A DNA stretch of 64,000 nucleotides from Centropus unirufus. Lineage: Eukaryota; Chordata; Aves; Cuculiformes; Centropidae. Under the pieces are notes generated by a model. It was not told where the DNA came from. It searched no databases and saw only the letters and a list, made by a program, of their open reading frames with translations. Below, in pieces: positions 25,264-38,058 of the stretch; position 1 is the stretch's first letter, and each line of letters starts with the position of its first letter. The stretch spans positions 815,684 to 879,683 of the forward strand of contig VYZI01000105.1 of the NCBI GenBank assembly GCA_013397695.1. Reading direction: 5' to 3'. The position numbers were made by a program, and so were the translations under genes.

Positions 25264-26143
25264 AAGTATCTTTATCAGTGACCTGGATGAAGGGATTGAA
25301 AGTACCCTTAGTAAGTTTGCAGATGACACTAAGCTGGGAAGGAGTGTTGATCTGCTTGAGGTTAGAGAGGCTCTAAAAATCATCTGAACGTGGTGGATTG
25401 ATGGGCCAAGGCCAATAGGATGAGGTTCAAAGAGGCCAAGTGCAGAGTCCTGCACTTGAGACACAACTCTGTGCAGTGCTCCAGGCTTGAGGAAAAATGG
25501 CTGGAAAGCTGCTTGGAGGAGAAGGACCTGGGGTTGTTGGTTGACAGTTGACTGAATGTGAGCCAGCAGTGGCCCAGCTAGCCAAGAAGGTCAATGGCAT
25601 CTTGGCTTGTTTCAGAAACAGTGTGGCCAGCAGGTCCAGGGAGGTGATTCTGCCCTTTACTCAGCATTGGTGAGGCTGCATCTTGAATACTGTGGTCTGT
25701 TCTGGGCCCCTCACTACAAGAAAGACTTTGAGGTCCTGGAGCATGCCCAGAGAAGGGCACATTAACCTTCACCAGACAGTGAAGGGGATGGAGAACAAGT
25801 CTTTTGAGGAGCCACTGAGAGAACTGGGGTGGTTTAGCCTAGAAAAAAAGAAGGCTAAGGGAGACCTTATCACTGCCTACAATTCCCTGAAACAAGATTG
25901 TAGAGAGGTGGGTGTTAGCCTCTTCTCTCAAGTGATAGGCAGTGGGACTAGAGGTCATGGCCTCAAGTTGCACCAGGGAAGGTTCAAATTAGACATTAAC
26001 AAAAATTCCTTCACTGAAAGTCACTGTCCCAGGAGGTATTTAAAAGATGGGTAGATGAAGTGCTTAGGGATCTGCTTTAGTAGTGGGAAGGAATGATTTG
26101 GCTTGGTGATCTCAAAGGTCTTTTCTGACCTAGTGATTCAATG
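25264..26143 (+). mobile_element. CR1 LINE, 0.9 kb, keeping the reverse-transcriptase FADD motif
   Basis: The longest clear CR1 copy. At its left end the plus strand reads IFISDLDEGIESTLSK and then FADDTKLG. FADD (25316-25327) is the catalytic aspartate motif of the LINE reverse transcriptase. A stop follows about 20 codons later, and further stops and shifts break the rest. The 3' part reads LHQGRFKLDINKNSFTES and continues to a tail ending TTCTGACCTAGTGATTCAATG, so the octamer end is decayed. The 5' truncation at the reverse-transcriptase domain is typical of LINE insertion. It cannot be active. Confidence 0.93.
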
Positions 26144-27173
26144 ACCCACGAGAGATGCTTGCAGGACCATGGGGAAGAAGGTTGCACAAGGGGGACCGAG
26201 TCCATTAAAACTGACAGTTGGTAAAAGCAGCAAAAAAATGTAAATACACATAACACTTTAGGAAAGAAGGACTATGACACAGAGATTTTCAGCACCCGCT
26301 TGAAAATACACCGAGATCCACAATCAACAAACATTACCTTAGGAAAAACCATCTTCTGTTCTTGCATTCAGGACATTGGCAGAGCCTAATCTAACCCTGT
26401 TTCTATTCACCTTTAATCCCTGTTTCCCTCCCATGATTGTTAAAAAAGTCTAAGCAATTCTTAATGCAGAAATGCCTACTCTTAAGGTATTTATATGCAG
26501 TCAGGTGAATGCCACCATAGGACACCCACTGTTTTCTCTCCACAGCCACTTCCAGGCATTTTTTTAATAAACTAAAGACCAGACAACTCTGTTTCCATGA
26601 CGAGAAAAAGGCAGCTCAGACAGCTACTCATAAAATCTCCATTGCTATCAGGTCTAACAACTACACATAAGATCACTGTTGCTACCCACACCCAGAGCAT
26701 AAACATCAGTGCAAACTCAGGACCAGCCAAAGCATATGGACATACTGTCCTTGTGGTGTCCACAGAGAAACCCCATCAAGTGGACACAGACCCATTGTGT
26801 GCAGGGCCACCTCAGAGGAATATTCTTCCAGGGACGTGCAGACACAGGCATGAACACTGTCCCTCACACCAGCCTTTGCTGATTTCTACCCATCTACCTG
26901 ATGGAGAAAAGAATGCTCATATCTGAATATCCAAATATCCAAATATCCTAACTATTCTTCCAAATAAATGACAAATGTAGTGTGAAAGCAGAAGAAAAAC
27001 ATGAACCCCTGCATGCCGTGACAGTGAATGGAAGAGGAAGGAGAATAAGAATGATTTAAGACCTCACATAGTCAAGGAAATAGAGGTGTCTTGCCTTTAC
27101 ACTGAAGCAACATTAACATATGAACTTTTGGTAGCCCTCAGTGGGGCAGTCAGAGGAGATGGAGACTTAATGG
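26144..27173. other. Non-coding spacer with a short tandem repeat
   Basis: No recognisable gene. A three-copy AATATCCA repeat lies at 26926-26949. Confidence 0.4.
26926..26949 (+). repeat. (AATATCCA)3 tandem repeat
   Basis: Three adjacent perfect copies of the 8-mer AATATCCA, slightly interrupted at the right edge where CC is followed by TA. Confidence 0.8.
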
Positions 27174-27280
27174 GATCACAGGATCACAGGATAATTCAGG
27201 TTTGAAGGAGCCACAGGAGAGCCCTGGTCCAGACTTTCACTTATGGCAGGATCAGCTATGAGGCCAGACCAGGTAGCTCA
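27174..27280 (-). mobile_element. CR1 LINE 3' end, minus orientation
   Basis: GGATCACAGGATCACAGGAT is the reversed octamer tail. It is followed by TTCAGGTTTGAAGGAGCC, CCTGGTCCAGACTTTC, GGCAGGATCAGCTATGAGG and CCAGACCAGGTAGCTCAG, the reversed end of a CR1 subfamily distinct from the copies at 17311 and 35904. Only the last 100 bases or so inserted. Confidence 0.85.
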
Positions 27281-28087
27281 GAGGTCTAGCAAAAAAATTG
27301 CACTGAAAAAAAAGCCCCCAAAAATGAAAAAACACATTAAAATATTTACATTACAATTTACATTTCTCCATATAGCACCAAGGTGAGTCTTAACAGTCTT
27401 TCTGCCTCAAGGGTGCTGTCTAGTAGACTCAATATAAAGAGGAACAGGAGAATTCAATGCAGGGAAGTCAATGACAACCAGAGGAGACACACTGGGCAGA
27501 TAGATGGTGAACAGAGTGGTGGGGAAATACAATTCTATAACATCGTTTTTATAATCTTTTATAAAGCAGCAATTAAAAGTATAAAAGAGATCCTTAGGAA
27601 GACGGCCTTGCATAGTGCAGAGAGCATAAACTAGTACTGTCTTTGGCATCAGCCTCCAAAATTTGACATCCACTGTTAATACTGTTAACATTGTCTGTGA
27701 TTTTCAGTCTGATTTCTGTGAGGATAGGTGAGAATATTACTGTCAAGGTTAATTTATAAAGAACCTGGCACCTGTTGGTGGACAGCAGTGAACATGAACT
27801 TCTCTTGCTGTGACACATAGATTTCAAACACCTTTTCAGTGCTGCCTTCCCTTATTCTCTCTATTGGGCCTTTTCTTTAGGCTTGGTTTGCCCTCCTCTT
27901 TCCTGAACTGTTTAGCAAGGGCTGACTCCCTCTTCAGCCAGAAGGGTCTCTATGGAATACTCCAGGGCTTTGCCACATGAGATTTTTTCTATTCATGACG
28001 CAAGGCTAGGAAAAAAACATCATAATTTTTTCTTATCCAGATGAAGGGAAGAACAATAGGTTGGTAAGTGCATATTTCTGTAATACC
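27281..28087. other. Non-coding spacer
   Basis: Starts with an A-rich patch (27290-27345). No recognisable gene or repeat. Confidence 0.4.
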
Positions 28088-28797
28088 CTTGGTATGAATA
28101 GGGGCTGGAGGATGAAGGGAATAAGAGCAGGTCGGCTGAGCAGGACTTGAGGGTACTGGCGGATGAAAACCTGGACGTAAGCTGCCAATATGTGCGAACA
28201 ACCCAGAAAGCCAACCATATCCTTGGCTGCATAAAAAGATGACTAGTCAGCAGGTTAAAGGAGGTTTTTCTCCCCCTCTATTCAGCTCTGGTGAGACCTT
28301 ACCTGGAGCCCTGCATCCAGCCCTAGAGCCCTCAGCACAGGAAAGACATGGAACTGTTGGAGCGGGTCCAGAGGAGAATCAAAAAGATATTCAGAGGGCT
28401 AGAGCACCTCTCCTATGAAGAAAGGCTGAAGTTGTTCTGCCTAGAGAAAAGAAGGTTCTGTGGGCATATTACTGTGGGCTGTAAATAGTTGAAGGGGGCT
28501 TATAAGAAGGATGGGGTCAGACATTTTAGTAGGGTCTGTTGCAATAGAACAATATGTAATGGTTTTAAACAAAAAGGGGTAGATTTAGACTGGATATTAA
28601 GAAGAAATTTTTATGATAAGGCTGGTGAAACACTGGCACAGGTTGTCCAGAGAGGTGGTAGAGGCCCAATCCCTGGAAGCATTCAAGGTTAGAGTGTTCT
28701 GAGCAATCTCATCTTGTTGAAGATGTTCCTTCTCACTGCAGGGGACCAGATGACCTTTGAAGGACCCTTTCACCTCAAACTATTCTATAATTCTAAG
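28088..28797 (+). mobile_element. CR1 LINE, 0.7 kb, plus orientation
   Basis: Runs through GCAGGACTTGAGGGTACTGG, CCCAGAAAGCCAACCATATCC, TTGGCTGCATAAAAAG, GGTGAGACCTTACCTGGAGC, GGGTCCAGAGGAGAATC, CACCTCTCCTATGAAG, TGGCACAGGTTGTCCAGAGA, GGTGGTAGAGGCCC, and ends ACTATTCTATAATTCTA. It is nearly complete at the 3' side and 5'-truncated, with scattered stops. Confidence 0.93.
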
Positions 28798-30312
28798 AAA
28801 ACTTTATGAAATGAGGCTAAAGCCTCCTTAATATATCATTAGGTGATCTGAAGCAATTTGCTGCTGCAAAAAGCCGATTTCTCTACTTGCAACAAACAAA
28901 AAAGAAAGCATAGCACTCCATCCAGGAAGGCAGGAAGTCAAATCTGCAGTAACAGCTCTTGAGAGCACTGCTAGGGATCTTGACTACTTGATGAACTATT
29001 GATCTCTATTGTTATTAATTAGCACCAGAGAACTAGAGAGTGAACTGCTGTAACCTAAGTAATAGGTGAGAGCAGTAGTTCCCCTTTGGGGCAGCAAATT
29101 GTATCCACAGAAATAGATGTATTGATGAAGCAGATGATGTTTGTACTCTCTGTTCTAACAGAAATAGGAGCAAGATATTACCTTTACTGCGGCAGCTATC
29201 ACCTGGCAACAAAAAAAAAGTAGGCAAAGTGCAGTAAATGGAGGGTAAAGTAACACGTCCTTTTAACATAGAAAATATCAACATTTAAGAGAGAGGATTT
29301 TCAGAAGCTAAAGACTATTTCATCAGAAGCACTAGAGATCTCTCTCCAGCTCTCCACCTTATCAATGTACATTGACAGTCAATAAAGTCTTTAATGCAGC
29401 TCAATTTCTGCGGATATATATGCAGATGTGTCTGCCTAAAATTCAGATTATTAGCAAATAGTGCGTGTGTCAGCTCAATTTTCTCCTTCTGCAGAGCAAA
29501 TTCTTCACTTTTAGTAGGTGTTAAAGTCCATTCCTACTCAGCAAAGCTCTTAAGACGTGGGCAAGTGATTTGCTGATTCAAGGCTTTCCTTATTAGCTTC
29601 TTCATGCAAACTCATTGAAAGGAAGAGAGTATGAAGAAAAAAGTTTAGGGCAAGCCTCCCTGATACTCGGTTTCTTTAGGTAAAGCACTGGGAAAATTAT
29701 GTCTAACACACAGTGGAAACCTCTCCAATGTACTTAAAAGCACTACACTACACACAGTATTGTCATAAGGCTACATGTAAGACGAGAAATTTCTAGGGCT
29801 AAAAATAAATGTTAAATATTCCTGAATTCTCTCTATCTTGCAAAGTGATATCCTAGGTCAAACACACATCCCCAGTGAAACACCGATTTCAAAAATATAT
29901 AAGCACTAACCATTTCTGTGTAGAGAGGAAGAAAGGAGTTTTAACCAACCAATAAGAAAAAAGTTTGGACTTGCACAAGTAATCCTAACAAAAATGATGT
30001 GTAAATAGAAAGAAGATGAGAGAATTTTCACAATGTGTTATCTGGTGGTATTTCACCTCTTGATTCTGTGTCTGGATATATTTGTTTATTGGTCAGAAGG
30101 ATATATACCAATATACTTTGAACAGTAGCATTTAATAAACAGTAGAAACAGAAAAAGAAAATACAGCAAAATACAGCTATGCTCACATTGCAGAGCCTTT
30201 CACTTGGTTTTATTCTGGGTCCATGTGATATCACTTTAGTACTGAAACATCATCTTGTATTTGTTTTCTCTGTGCAAGTTGCTAGATATCATGAGAGACA
30301 TAATCATTGAAT
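28798..30312. other. Non-coding spacer
   Basis: AT-rich; no recognisable gene or repeat. Confidence 0.4.
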
Positions 30313-30600
30313 GGAATCATAGAATTGTTAAGGTTTTAAAAGACATCTAAGATCATCAAATCCAACTGCTAGCCCAATACCACCATGCCTACTAAATCAT
30401 GTCCTGAAGTGCTATGTCTACATGTTTTTTGAATGCCTCCAGTGATGGTGACTCTACCACTTCATCAGTAAGCCTGTTCCAATGCTTCACCATAAATTCA
30501 GTAAAAATAAAATACCTAGTATCCAATATAAACCTCCTCTGGCTCAACTTGAGGCTATTTACTCTCATCCTATTGCTAGCCACTTAGAAGAAGTGTGTCA
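30313..30600 (-). mobile_element. CR1 LINE 3' end, minus orientation
   Basis: Begins GAATCATAGAATTGTTAAGG and continues AAGACATCTAAGATCATC, AAATCCAACTGCTAG, AATGCCTCCAGTGATGGTG and CTGTTCCAATGCTTCACC. On the minus strand it still reads LKLSQRRFILDTR, then VKHWNRLTDEVVESPSLEAF, the C-terminal wording of CR1 ORF2, over 63 uninterrupted codons (30392-30583). Confidence 0.92.
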
Positions 30601-33600
30601 CTTCTTATTGGAGCATTTTTCTTCTAGTGTGACAGTGAAACTCCTCTAGCATGATGATGTTCTGGGCTCAAGGACATGATAAAAAAATACATGGCATTTC
30701 CAAGCAGCACAGGGAACCATTCTTGATGGAAATATCTTAACCAAAAGTAAAATTTAACAACACTGGCTTGCTAAAGAAGTTGACTGGCACAACACTGACA
30801 TCTTGAAGGCCACATGCTAAGGATGTAGATTGTCTACGAAGTGTTTTGATGTAAAGGCAAATATTTTTGGTCTGGAGCAATGCATAAGTTTTGAAGGCCA
30901 CAAGGACAGAGAGAGGAGAGACATAGCAAAATCAGTATGCAATGAAAACGGTCACTGCATGAATCCACTGGGATAGAATACTTTTTGTTCTCAATATATG
31001 CTTAAGCTTCTCCACGTTTTCAAAGAGGCCAGCTGTTATTTTCACATATTCCTTATTTTGCCCTTAGGCTTCCACAGTTTCCAGTAGAATATACCCTTAA
31101 TTCACCTTACTTCTCCTCTTTCCTAAGTGCCAATGAAGATTAGAAGAATTTTTCTGTGTTTAAAACATCAAATCAGTAGGGCTGTAGCTGTAGAAGGACA
31201 CAGAAGATGCCAGTTATCATGCACTGAAACTACAGATATGGACTTAATCGCATCCACGTCATTAAGTCCCCTTATCCTCTGAACAGGGTGGCTGCACTGA
31301 AACTGCTTATGGAGAACACGCAGCCTCTCAAAATGTGTCAATACTGGGGCAAGTACTGGTTAATCTGGTTCAAAAGTGTGCCAGGATATGCTCTAACAGT
31401 TTAAGAGTGCAATGAGTCCTAGGTACTCTTTAATTTACTGGAGTAAAAATTAACTAGAAAATTTTCTTTCAGTGCTTGTATCCTCTGAATTGGATCCATG
31501 GGGCTTTTTACACATTCTGAAATTCTGTTCAGCTTTGTAACAACACCAAGATTCGATGGATGGTGTGCCGATGTAGGAGAAAGGAACTAACAAATGGAAA
31601 ATAATTGAGAGTGGAGCACTGTAATGATTGAAAAGCAAGTGAGAATGACTTGTGAAGAGAAGGACAACTGTTAGCATTTGAGCAGTTTAAAAGCCAAAGG
31701 GGAAAAAGAATTGTTTGCAGGGTCCAGTAGAGTTCCACTATGTATGAAGAGTGAGAATAAGAAAGGGATCTTTAGCAAGAACAGAGAGAAGCATTTTATC
31801 AACACTGAAGTCTGCTGGACCGTGAAATAGTCTCCCAGAATAAATGGCGGCAGTCCTACAGGTCGGGTCATTTTAAATTAGACTAGCCAAAATACTTGAG
31901 TGAATCCTATAGGGAACAACTCAATACTGAGTCCCAGGGATGGCCATGTCAACCTCACAGGCGGCTCTCCTGCTTGTGATAATTAGGTTCCTCCATGCTG
32001 CCACGAAAAGAGCGCATTTGAGTGCTGCTTGACATTCACGTGTCATCAGATCTTTCCCTCATAGTGCTTGTCATGGTATCGTGTTATTTATACATTACTC
32101 TCAGTCTAAAAGTCTCGGTGAAGAGGCAGGCAGGGCCCTCATAAGTCAAACCCCTGGACTACTGAAGCTGATGAAAGATATAAAATAGCTTGCATTAAAC
32201 CTTCTAAACTGCTAGCATCAGTGAGAGATTTTACTGAAAATAGCCCTCAGCAAGCAATGATACGTACGAATGAGTGAACAAGGAACATGTTTGAACTAAC
32301 AAACACACTCTCACAGACTCTGTGGGGCTTTTTTGTTTTATTTTTATTGTATTTCACTTTCTTTCTGCTTACAAATGCTTGAATGACAGGCGTGGAGGCT
32401 GGCATCCATCATGTTTCTTCAAAACACATAGAGAATGAACATCAACATTTTGCAAGACCAACCCTGAGGGAACAACCTTTCCTAAAAATAAAAGCATTTC
32501 CCTCACACCTGTTGCCAGTCTATCCAACTCTCCTTTTCTTTTGCCAAGAGAAGCTTCAACTAAAATGAAGCTCTCTTGATGTGTTTTGCTTTCTTCTGGA
32601 TATCTTCTACTGATAATTAGAAACTGAATGAAGGTATTCACGCCATGTACTTGTCAAAATTTAACAAACCATCATCAGAGAGCATTAGCTCTTATGCTCT
32701 GATGACCATGTATTACTGCAGAAAACTGTCCACCGCCTCACATCAGTCAAGTTAGTGCATGTGTTCTTCATCAAATACAACAAGAAATAAATAGAAATCC
32801 ATGGAAATACCCAAGGGAGCTGGGGATGGGGGAATGCTTTTTTTCTACTTATTATTGTCATCTGACTGAACTGAGAAAGGAACATGCTAAACAACGTATT
32901 ATGCCTGTTCCCTCTGAAATGATGCTTTCATCCTTGTTTTATAGATTAGTCCCTTAATATTAGCATGATCAGTGCCCAGGACACTTATAGGGTCAATGGC
33001 AGAATTGACACGTACAGTAACTTCTTCAAATCCTTTCCTACCGCTCTTCCACTGGAGTACTCTCCAAGGTTGCATAGGCATCTGCAACTGATGGTTTCGA
33101 GTTTGCAGTGTCTGTGGAGTCAGCAATGATTAATGATTAAACTGTCGTACATCTAGACTTACCTTGTATTCATTCGATCTGAATGACTGACTTCCTGACT
33201 GCTAAGAAATTTGCTTACTGAAATTATCTTTATAAACTGACTGGCAGCTGATGATTTTCAGGGCTGAGAGGTGATGTGGTTAGTCTTGGTAATGTCAGGT
33301 TTGGTAGCTGACAAAATGGACATCTGCTTACCTCCATCAACTGAACTCTTATTGCTGCTGCACCTCTTGTGGGGACGGAGAGAAAAAAAGGGTGTAGAGA
33401 GACGGGGACAGATTAATTTAAGAGACAACTGTTCACAATACCAGGAGCTAGCCCTCCTCTCCAAATTTGCCTTTTCTCTGGTATACTTCTGTCTCAGCTG
33501 TTCCTCACTCTTCATGGGGGAAGATTGCCCACTGCTGTCTTAGGAAGCACAAGAGTGTAATGGGATATTCTGAAGTTCCCCATTCAATATTGATCCATTT

Positions 33601-34427
33601 CTTCTCAAAGTTTTATTTCCCTCCATTTTTCACATGACCAAAGGTGCCAATGAAAGGCACAGGATGCTAAATTATATATATATATTTGCAATGACAGAGT
33701 TTATGCCAGAATTGACAATGTGCATTACAGTTCAGCTCATGTATTTCTGATGGCACATTTTACAGTGCTATATATAAAGTTGTTATGGCATCTATTATTC
33801 ACTGCCAATACAGTTCAAGTTAAAATAGTTTTTATATAACAGTTCAAAGCAATATTTTAAGAAATAGCACTTGTGTCAAGGCTACTGTGTCCTACCAGAT
33901 TCTGACATTTCCAAGCAATAAAGATCTTTATCCAAAATGTAAGGATTTGGTGAAACATCTCCCTTGCAGACGTCTCTATTTTTAATCTGAAAGCAATAGC
34001 AAAAGAAGGACATTTAAATAAAATGAACAGCCAGCTGAACTTGTGACACAGCTGTTATCTTTTTAGGTGGAAACTGTGAACGCTGAAAGTGCCTCAAGGG
34101 ATGTTCATGATAGAGAACGATGTCCCATTAACCTGAACCTCTGAAGAGATTCTGGAGATGTAGAAAACACACAAGCGGGAAGGAGTCATTGAAACATTAA
34201 GATGATGTCTATTATGGGCACAATTTTATATCTGTTTTTCAGGACAAAAAGTGGGAAAAGAATTTATTTCCTCATTGCTTTAGCAATGAGAAAGGTTTTA
34301 TAACTCTTCTTGCAAAAAGGGTAAATTCAATGTCTCTTAAAAAAAAGACCCAGTAGTGGCACCAGAAAAAACTTCTCTGAAGTTTTGTGCTAATGGGTGT
34401 GGCCCAGAAAGTGTGATGTTCTAGCAA
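30601..34427. other. Non-coding DNA, no interspersed repeat recognised
   Basis: No gene seen. A short TA dinucleotide run lies near 33673-33685. Open frames on both strands at 33258-33543 mirror one another and look fortuitous. Confidence 0.4.
33673..33685. repeat. Short (TA)n run
   Basis: About six TA units; too short to be expected to be highly variable. Confidence 0.8.
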
Positions 34428-34492
34428 TTACAGATTCACAGAATCATTTCAGTTGGAAAAGACCTTTAAGACCATAAAGTCGAACTGTAAAG
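34428..34492 (-). mobile_element. Very short CR1 3' end, minus orientation
   Basis: AGATTCACAGAATCATTTC, AGTTGGAAAAGACCTTTAAG and ACCATAAAGTCGAACTGT are the reversed last 65 bases or so of a CR1. Confidence 0.85.
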
Positions 34493-34980
34493 AATGCTCT
34501 TCAACCCTTTCTGTGAGGTTTAAGATCTATGAGTTTCTGATACTAGATATGCATAAACATAAAAAGCCTAGCAAGATCAATCTATTTGCATAAGGTATGT
34601 TTTGCACAGCGCTGTTCTTTGTTCCAGTCCCCAAACAGCAAAGGAGAAAAAATGCTATACATCAATTTGGCAAGAAATTTAGTTTATTAGCTGTGTTTGA
34701 CAGTTAGGAATAATATTTTCTTTAACCTTCTTGGTTACTTATTGGTTTTGAAAACGTATAGGAAAGAAATTTAAGGGTAACTATGAGACTAGTTAGCTTC
34801 TGTATACACACAATTTCTAATGAAATCAGGGAAGTTTTAACATGGAAGCTGAGTCCTTTTACAAGAAAAACATTCATGTAGGTAAAAAAACAGAAAACCT
34901 AGTGAAAATTATGTTTAAAAGCACCATCTGCTCATTCAGATAGAGCTGGGGAGAGGTATGACACAGCCCAAAAATCCATT

Positions 34981-35250
34981 TCATTTTCATAGAAGGATGG
35001 ACTGATTTGGGTTGGAAGGGACCATAAAGGTCATTTAGTTCCAGGCCCCCTGCCATGGGTCAGGGACACCTTCTACTGTATCAGGTTACTTATAGCCTCA
35101 TTCAACCTGGTCTTGAGCACCTACAGGGTTGGGGCATCCGTGACTTTTCTGGGCAACCTGTTTTACTGCCAAACTACCCTCGCAGGAAAAAAATAATAAA
35201 AAATTGTAATATCTAAATCTCCTCTCTTTCAGTTTATTTTAATAATATTT
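34981..35250 (-). mobile_element. CR1 LINE 3' end, minus orientation
   Basis: GGGTTGGAAGGGACCATAAAG, GTCATTTAGTTCCAGGCC, CCTGCCATGGGTCAGGGACA, CAACCTGGTCTTGAGCACC and GGTTGGGGCATCCGTGAC are a reversed CR1 tail. From 35190 an A-rich insertion interrupts it before TCTAAATCTCCTCTCTTTCAG. Confidence 0.92.
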
Positions 35251-35903
35251 CTTTCTAAAGAGATGATAAAATATTCTTGGTCCTAAATGTCTTCCTCCTG
35301 AGAAGAAATGTTTAAGCTGCATTTGAAGTAATGCTAGTGGAATGTAGACCTCTTCACAGGATTAACATGGATCTTCGATAGCAAAGCAAAATGAACATAG
35401 TTATGATGGACAAAAGAAAAAAAATAAACAAGCAAAAAAGTACACACATTCTTAAGAAGCAGAGGTCTGAACAACAATAACAGCTTGAACTGGATAAAGT
35501 CTCAACTGCATAAATTGTACAAGTCATTCAGAGGTAAATTCACACTGGTCTGAAAGGTATACAGGATCTATTAAATAAATAGATAGGCAATCTGCCCAAT
35601 ATACAAATGTTGCATTTTTTAACAGTTGTTTAGGGCTAGCATGGGATTCACTAAACTTGTCCTAGGTACCCCACCATGGCCACACTGCTCCAGTGTGGCT
35701 CCATACCGAGCTGTCAGACTGTAGCACAGAAATGGGTTCTAGCCAGCAGAAGAAGGATCTCCAAGTAGAAATGACTGCACTTCTTGATTTTCCAAAGTTG
35801 GTGCACTTGAGACTGGCTTGCAGTTTGTCATTCCCCACTGACTATTGGGAAAACATTGTGTGGTTTGTTTTTTTTCTAGGAAAGATAGGGGGTAACATAA
35901 AGA

Positions 35904-36764
35904 CCATAGAATCATAGAGTCACTTGGTTGGAAAAGGTCATTGCATTCAACTGTACCTGTCCACTGTTAAACCATATCCCTGAGCACCTCATATACCCGT
36001 ATTTTAAATAACTCAAGGGATGGTGACTCAGCCCCTTCCCTGAACAGCCTGTTCCAGTGCCTTTAAGTGAAGAAATCTTTCCTGATATCTACTTTTAACC
36101 TACCCTGATGTAACTTGAGGCTATTTTCATCCTATAAGTAGTTACTTGGGCGAGGAGACTAACACCCACCTCGCTAAAATCTCCATTCCGGTAGTTGTAA
36201 ACACACTCCTCTCAGCCTCATTTGTCCATGCTAAACAACCCCTCTTCTCTCAGTGGTTCCTCATAAGACTGGGTCTCCAACCACTTCACCAGCTTCATTG
36301 CCCTTTTCTGAATACACTCTAGGACCTCAATGTGCTTCTTCTAGTGAGGGACACAAAACTGAACACAGGATTCAAGGTGTGGCCTCACCAATGCCGTGTA
36401 CAGGGGCACAATCACTTCTTTATCCCTGCTGGCCACACCACTTCTAATACAGGACAGAATTCCACTTGCCTTCTTGGCCACCTGAGAATCTTGCTAGCTT
36501 ATATTCAGCCAGCTATCAACCAACAACCCCAGGTATTTTTCTGCCAGCTTTCCAGCCACTCTTCCCCAGGCCTGAAGCATCACATGAGATTTTGTGTCCC
36601 AAATGCAGGACCCAGTACTTGTTGAACCTTGTACTTTTGGTCACAGCCCGTTCATCCAGCCTATCCAGACTCCTCTGTGGAGCCTCCTACCTTCAAACAG
36701 ATCAATACCCAATTTAGTATCACCTGTAAACTTACCATGATTATACTCAATCCCTTAATCCAGG
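35904..36764 (-). mobile_element. CR1 LINE, 0.86 kb, with a mutated catalytic motif, minus orientation
   Basis: Starts with the reversed tail CATAGAATCATAGAGTC and is CR1 throughout: CCCTGAGCACCTCATATACC, GGTTCCTCATAAGACTGGGTC, TTCTTCTAGTGAGGGACAC, AAGGTGTGGCCTCACCAATG, CTTCTTGGCCACCTGAGAATC. At its far end the minus strand reads KFTGDTKLG at the position of the reverse-transcriptase F-A-D-D motif (36719-36730), so the first catalytic Asp is Gly. A stop precedes it. It is 5'-truncated at almost the same point as the copy at 25264. Confidence 0.93.
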
Positions 36765-38052
36765 AGACAAGACTAAAAAGGCAATAACTATTTGTTTGGT
36801 TTTTTTAAAAAAATCATAACAATATCCTTCGTGCCCACACCATTTCAGAAATACCTTTGAATCCATCCTTCTTCAACACCAAAGATCAGGAATATCCCAA
36901 TATACACATTTGCTTGCAACAGAGTTTCTGAGAGTTTTCATTGGTGTATGCAGAGATTCCACACGTATGAAAGGAGAATTCACACCCAAGGATATTTGAT
37001 GAGAATATTCTTTAACAACTTCATCTGTAGTAATGTAAACAAGTCTACGATGTTTAAACAACTCTATTTGGTAAACCATAACAGAAATTGGGCATACACT
37101 AACCCCAATACACTCCTATAAAACTATGAAAATTTCTTATTTACAGTGTTAAATCATACATAGCTATCACTGTTTGCAAGCAGAGGTCAATGCCTCAAGC
37201 ATCAGCCTACAGCAGGAACGCTTGTCCCTTTTTTGCACTGTTAACTCAATCACAACCAAAATCAATTCTGATAAATTTAGATCAATGCAATTAAAGGACA
37301 AAGTATAGTCCTTAATTAAATGTTCTGATTATTCTGAAGCCCTCTTTTTTTGGTTCATCTTGAGTTTACATCTGTAAAAGCATACAAATTAGAAAGATGT
37401 TCTGGTTTTACTCATTTATCGTTTAAATATGAGTAACAAGAGTTTCCTGAAAGCATAAAAAGAGGAATAAAAAAAGAAAAATGTGGGATGTTTAACTTAT
37501 TCAGACCTCTTTTTGTTCATTTTTCATATTTTATTTATAGCACTTCTAAAAAAATATTAAAAACAGCGTGTCTTTCAACTACATTAAGAACATCCAAATG
37601 CTTTTATTAAAAAAAATATTGAATTATTCAAAAAACTTAACAAGTTTTTTCCTTTAATCTACCTATTATTCTCTCTAATAATAAAGCTGAATATTCTGTC
37701 TGTGACAAACCCATTTTGAGTTTGCCTGCAACAGATAAGTTGCTTTGCTGCTGAACCATGCTCAATTAAACTAACTCACTAGAGATTCTGTTACTGAAGA
37801 CTCACTGAAAAAAATAAATAAATCAGCCCATGAACATTGATTAACCATGTCGTGTTCATTACAGGTCATATGGATTTCTAATTCTTCCTTCTGCCACCGA
37901 TTTCCACTTTTAGAAACACCAGATAATCTCTCTCATATTTACTGATGCTGTACAGGCAGCCATGTAAATCAGCATTTTATTCACCACGTCGAGCAATGTG
38001 TAACACAAAGGATCTGCACTTCCAGCTTGCAAGCCCATGATGGGAGAAGGTT
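36765..38052. other. Intron sequence downstream of the SNARE exon
   Basis: AT-rich, without recognised repeats or exons. I looked for the continuation of the SNARE helix on the minus strand here and did not find it. Confidence 0.5.
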
Positions 38053-38058
38053 ACTAAC
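38053..38058 (-). promoter_or_regulatory. Splice donor of the SNARE exon
   Basis: The minus strand reads GAG then GTTAGT. The GT lies immediately after a codon boundary (Glu), giving a phase-0 junction. Positions +3 to +6 (TAGT) are an acceptable but not perfect match to the usual RAGT. Confidence 0.75.
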
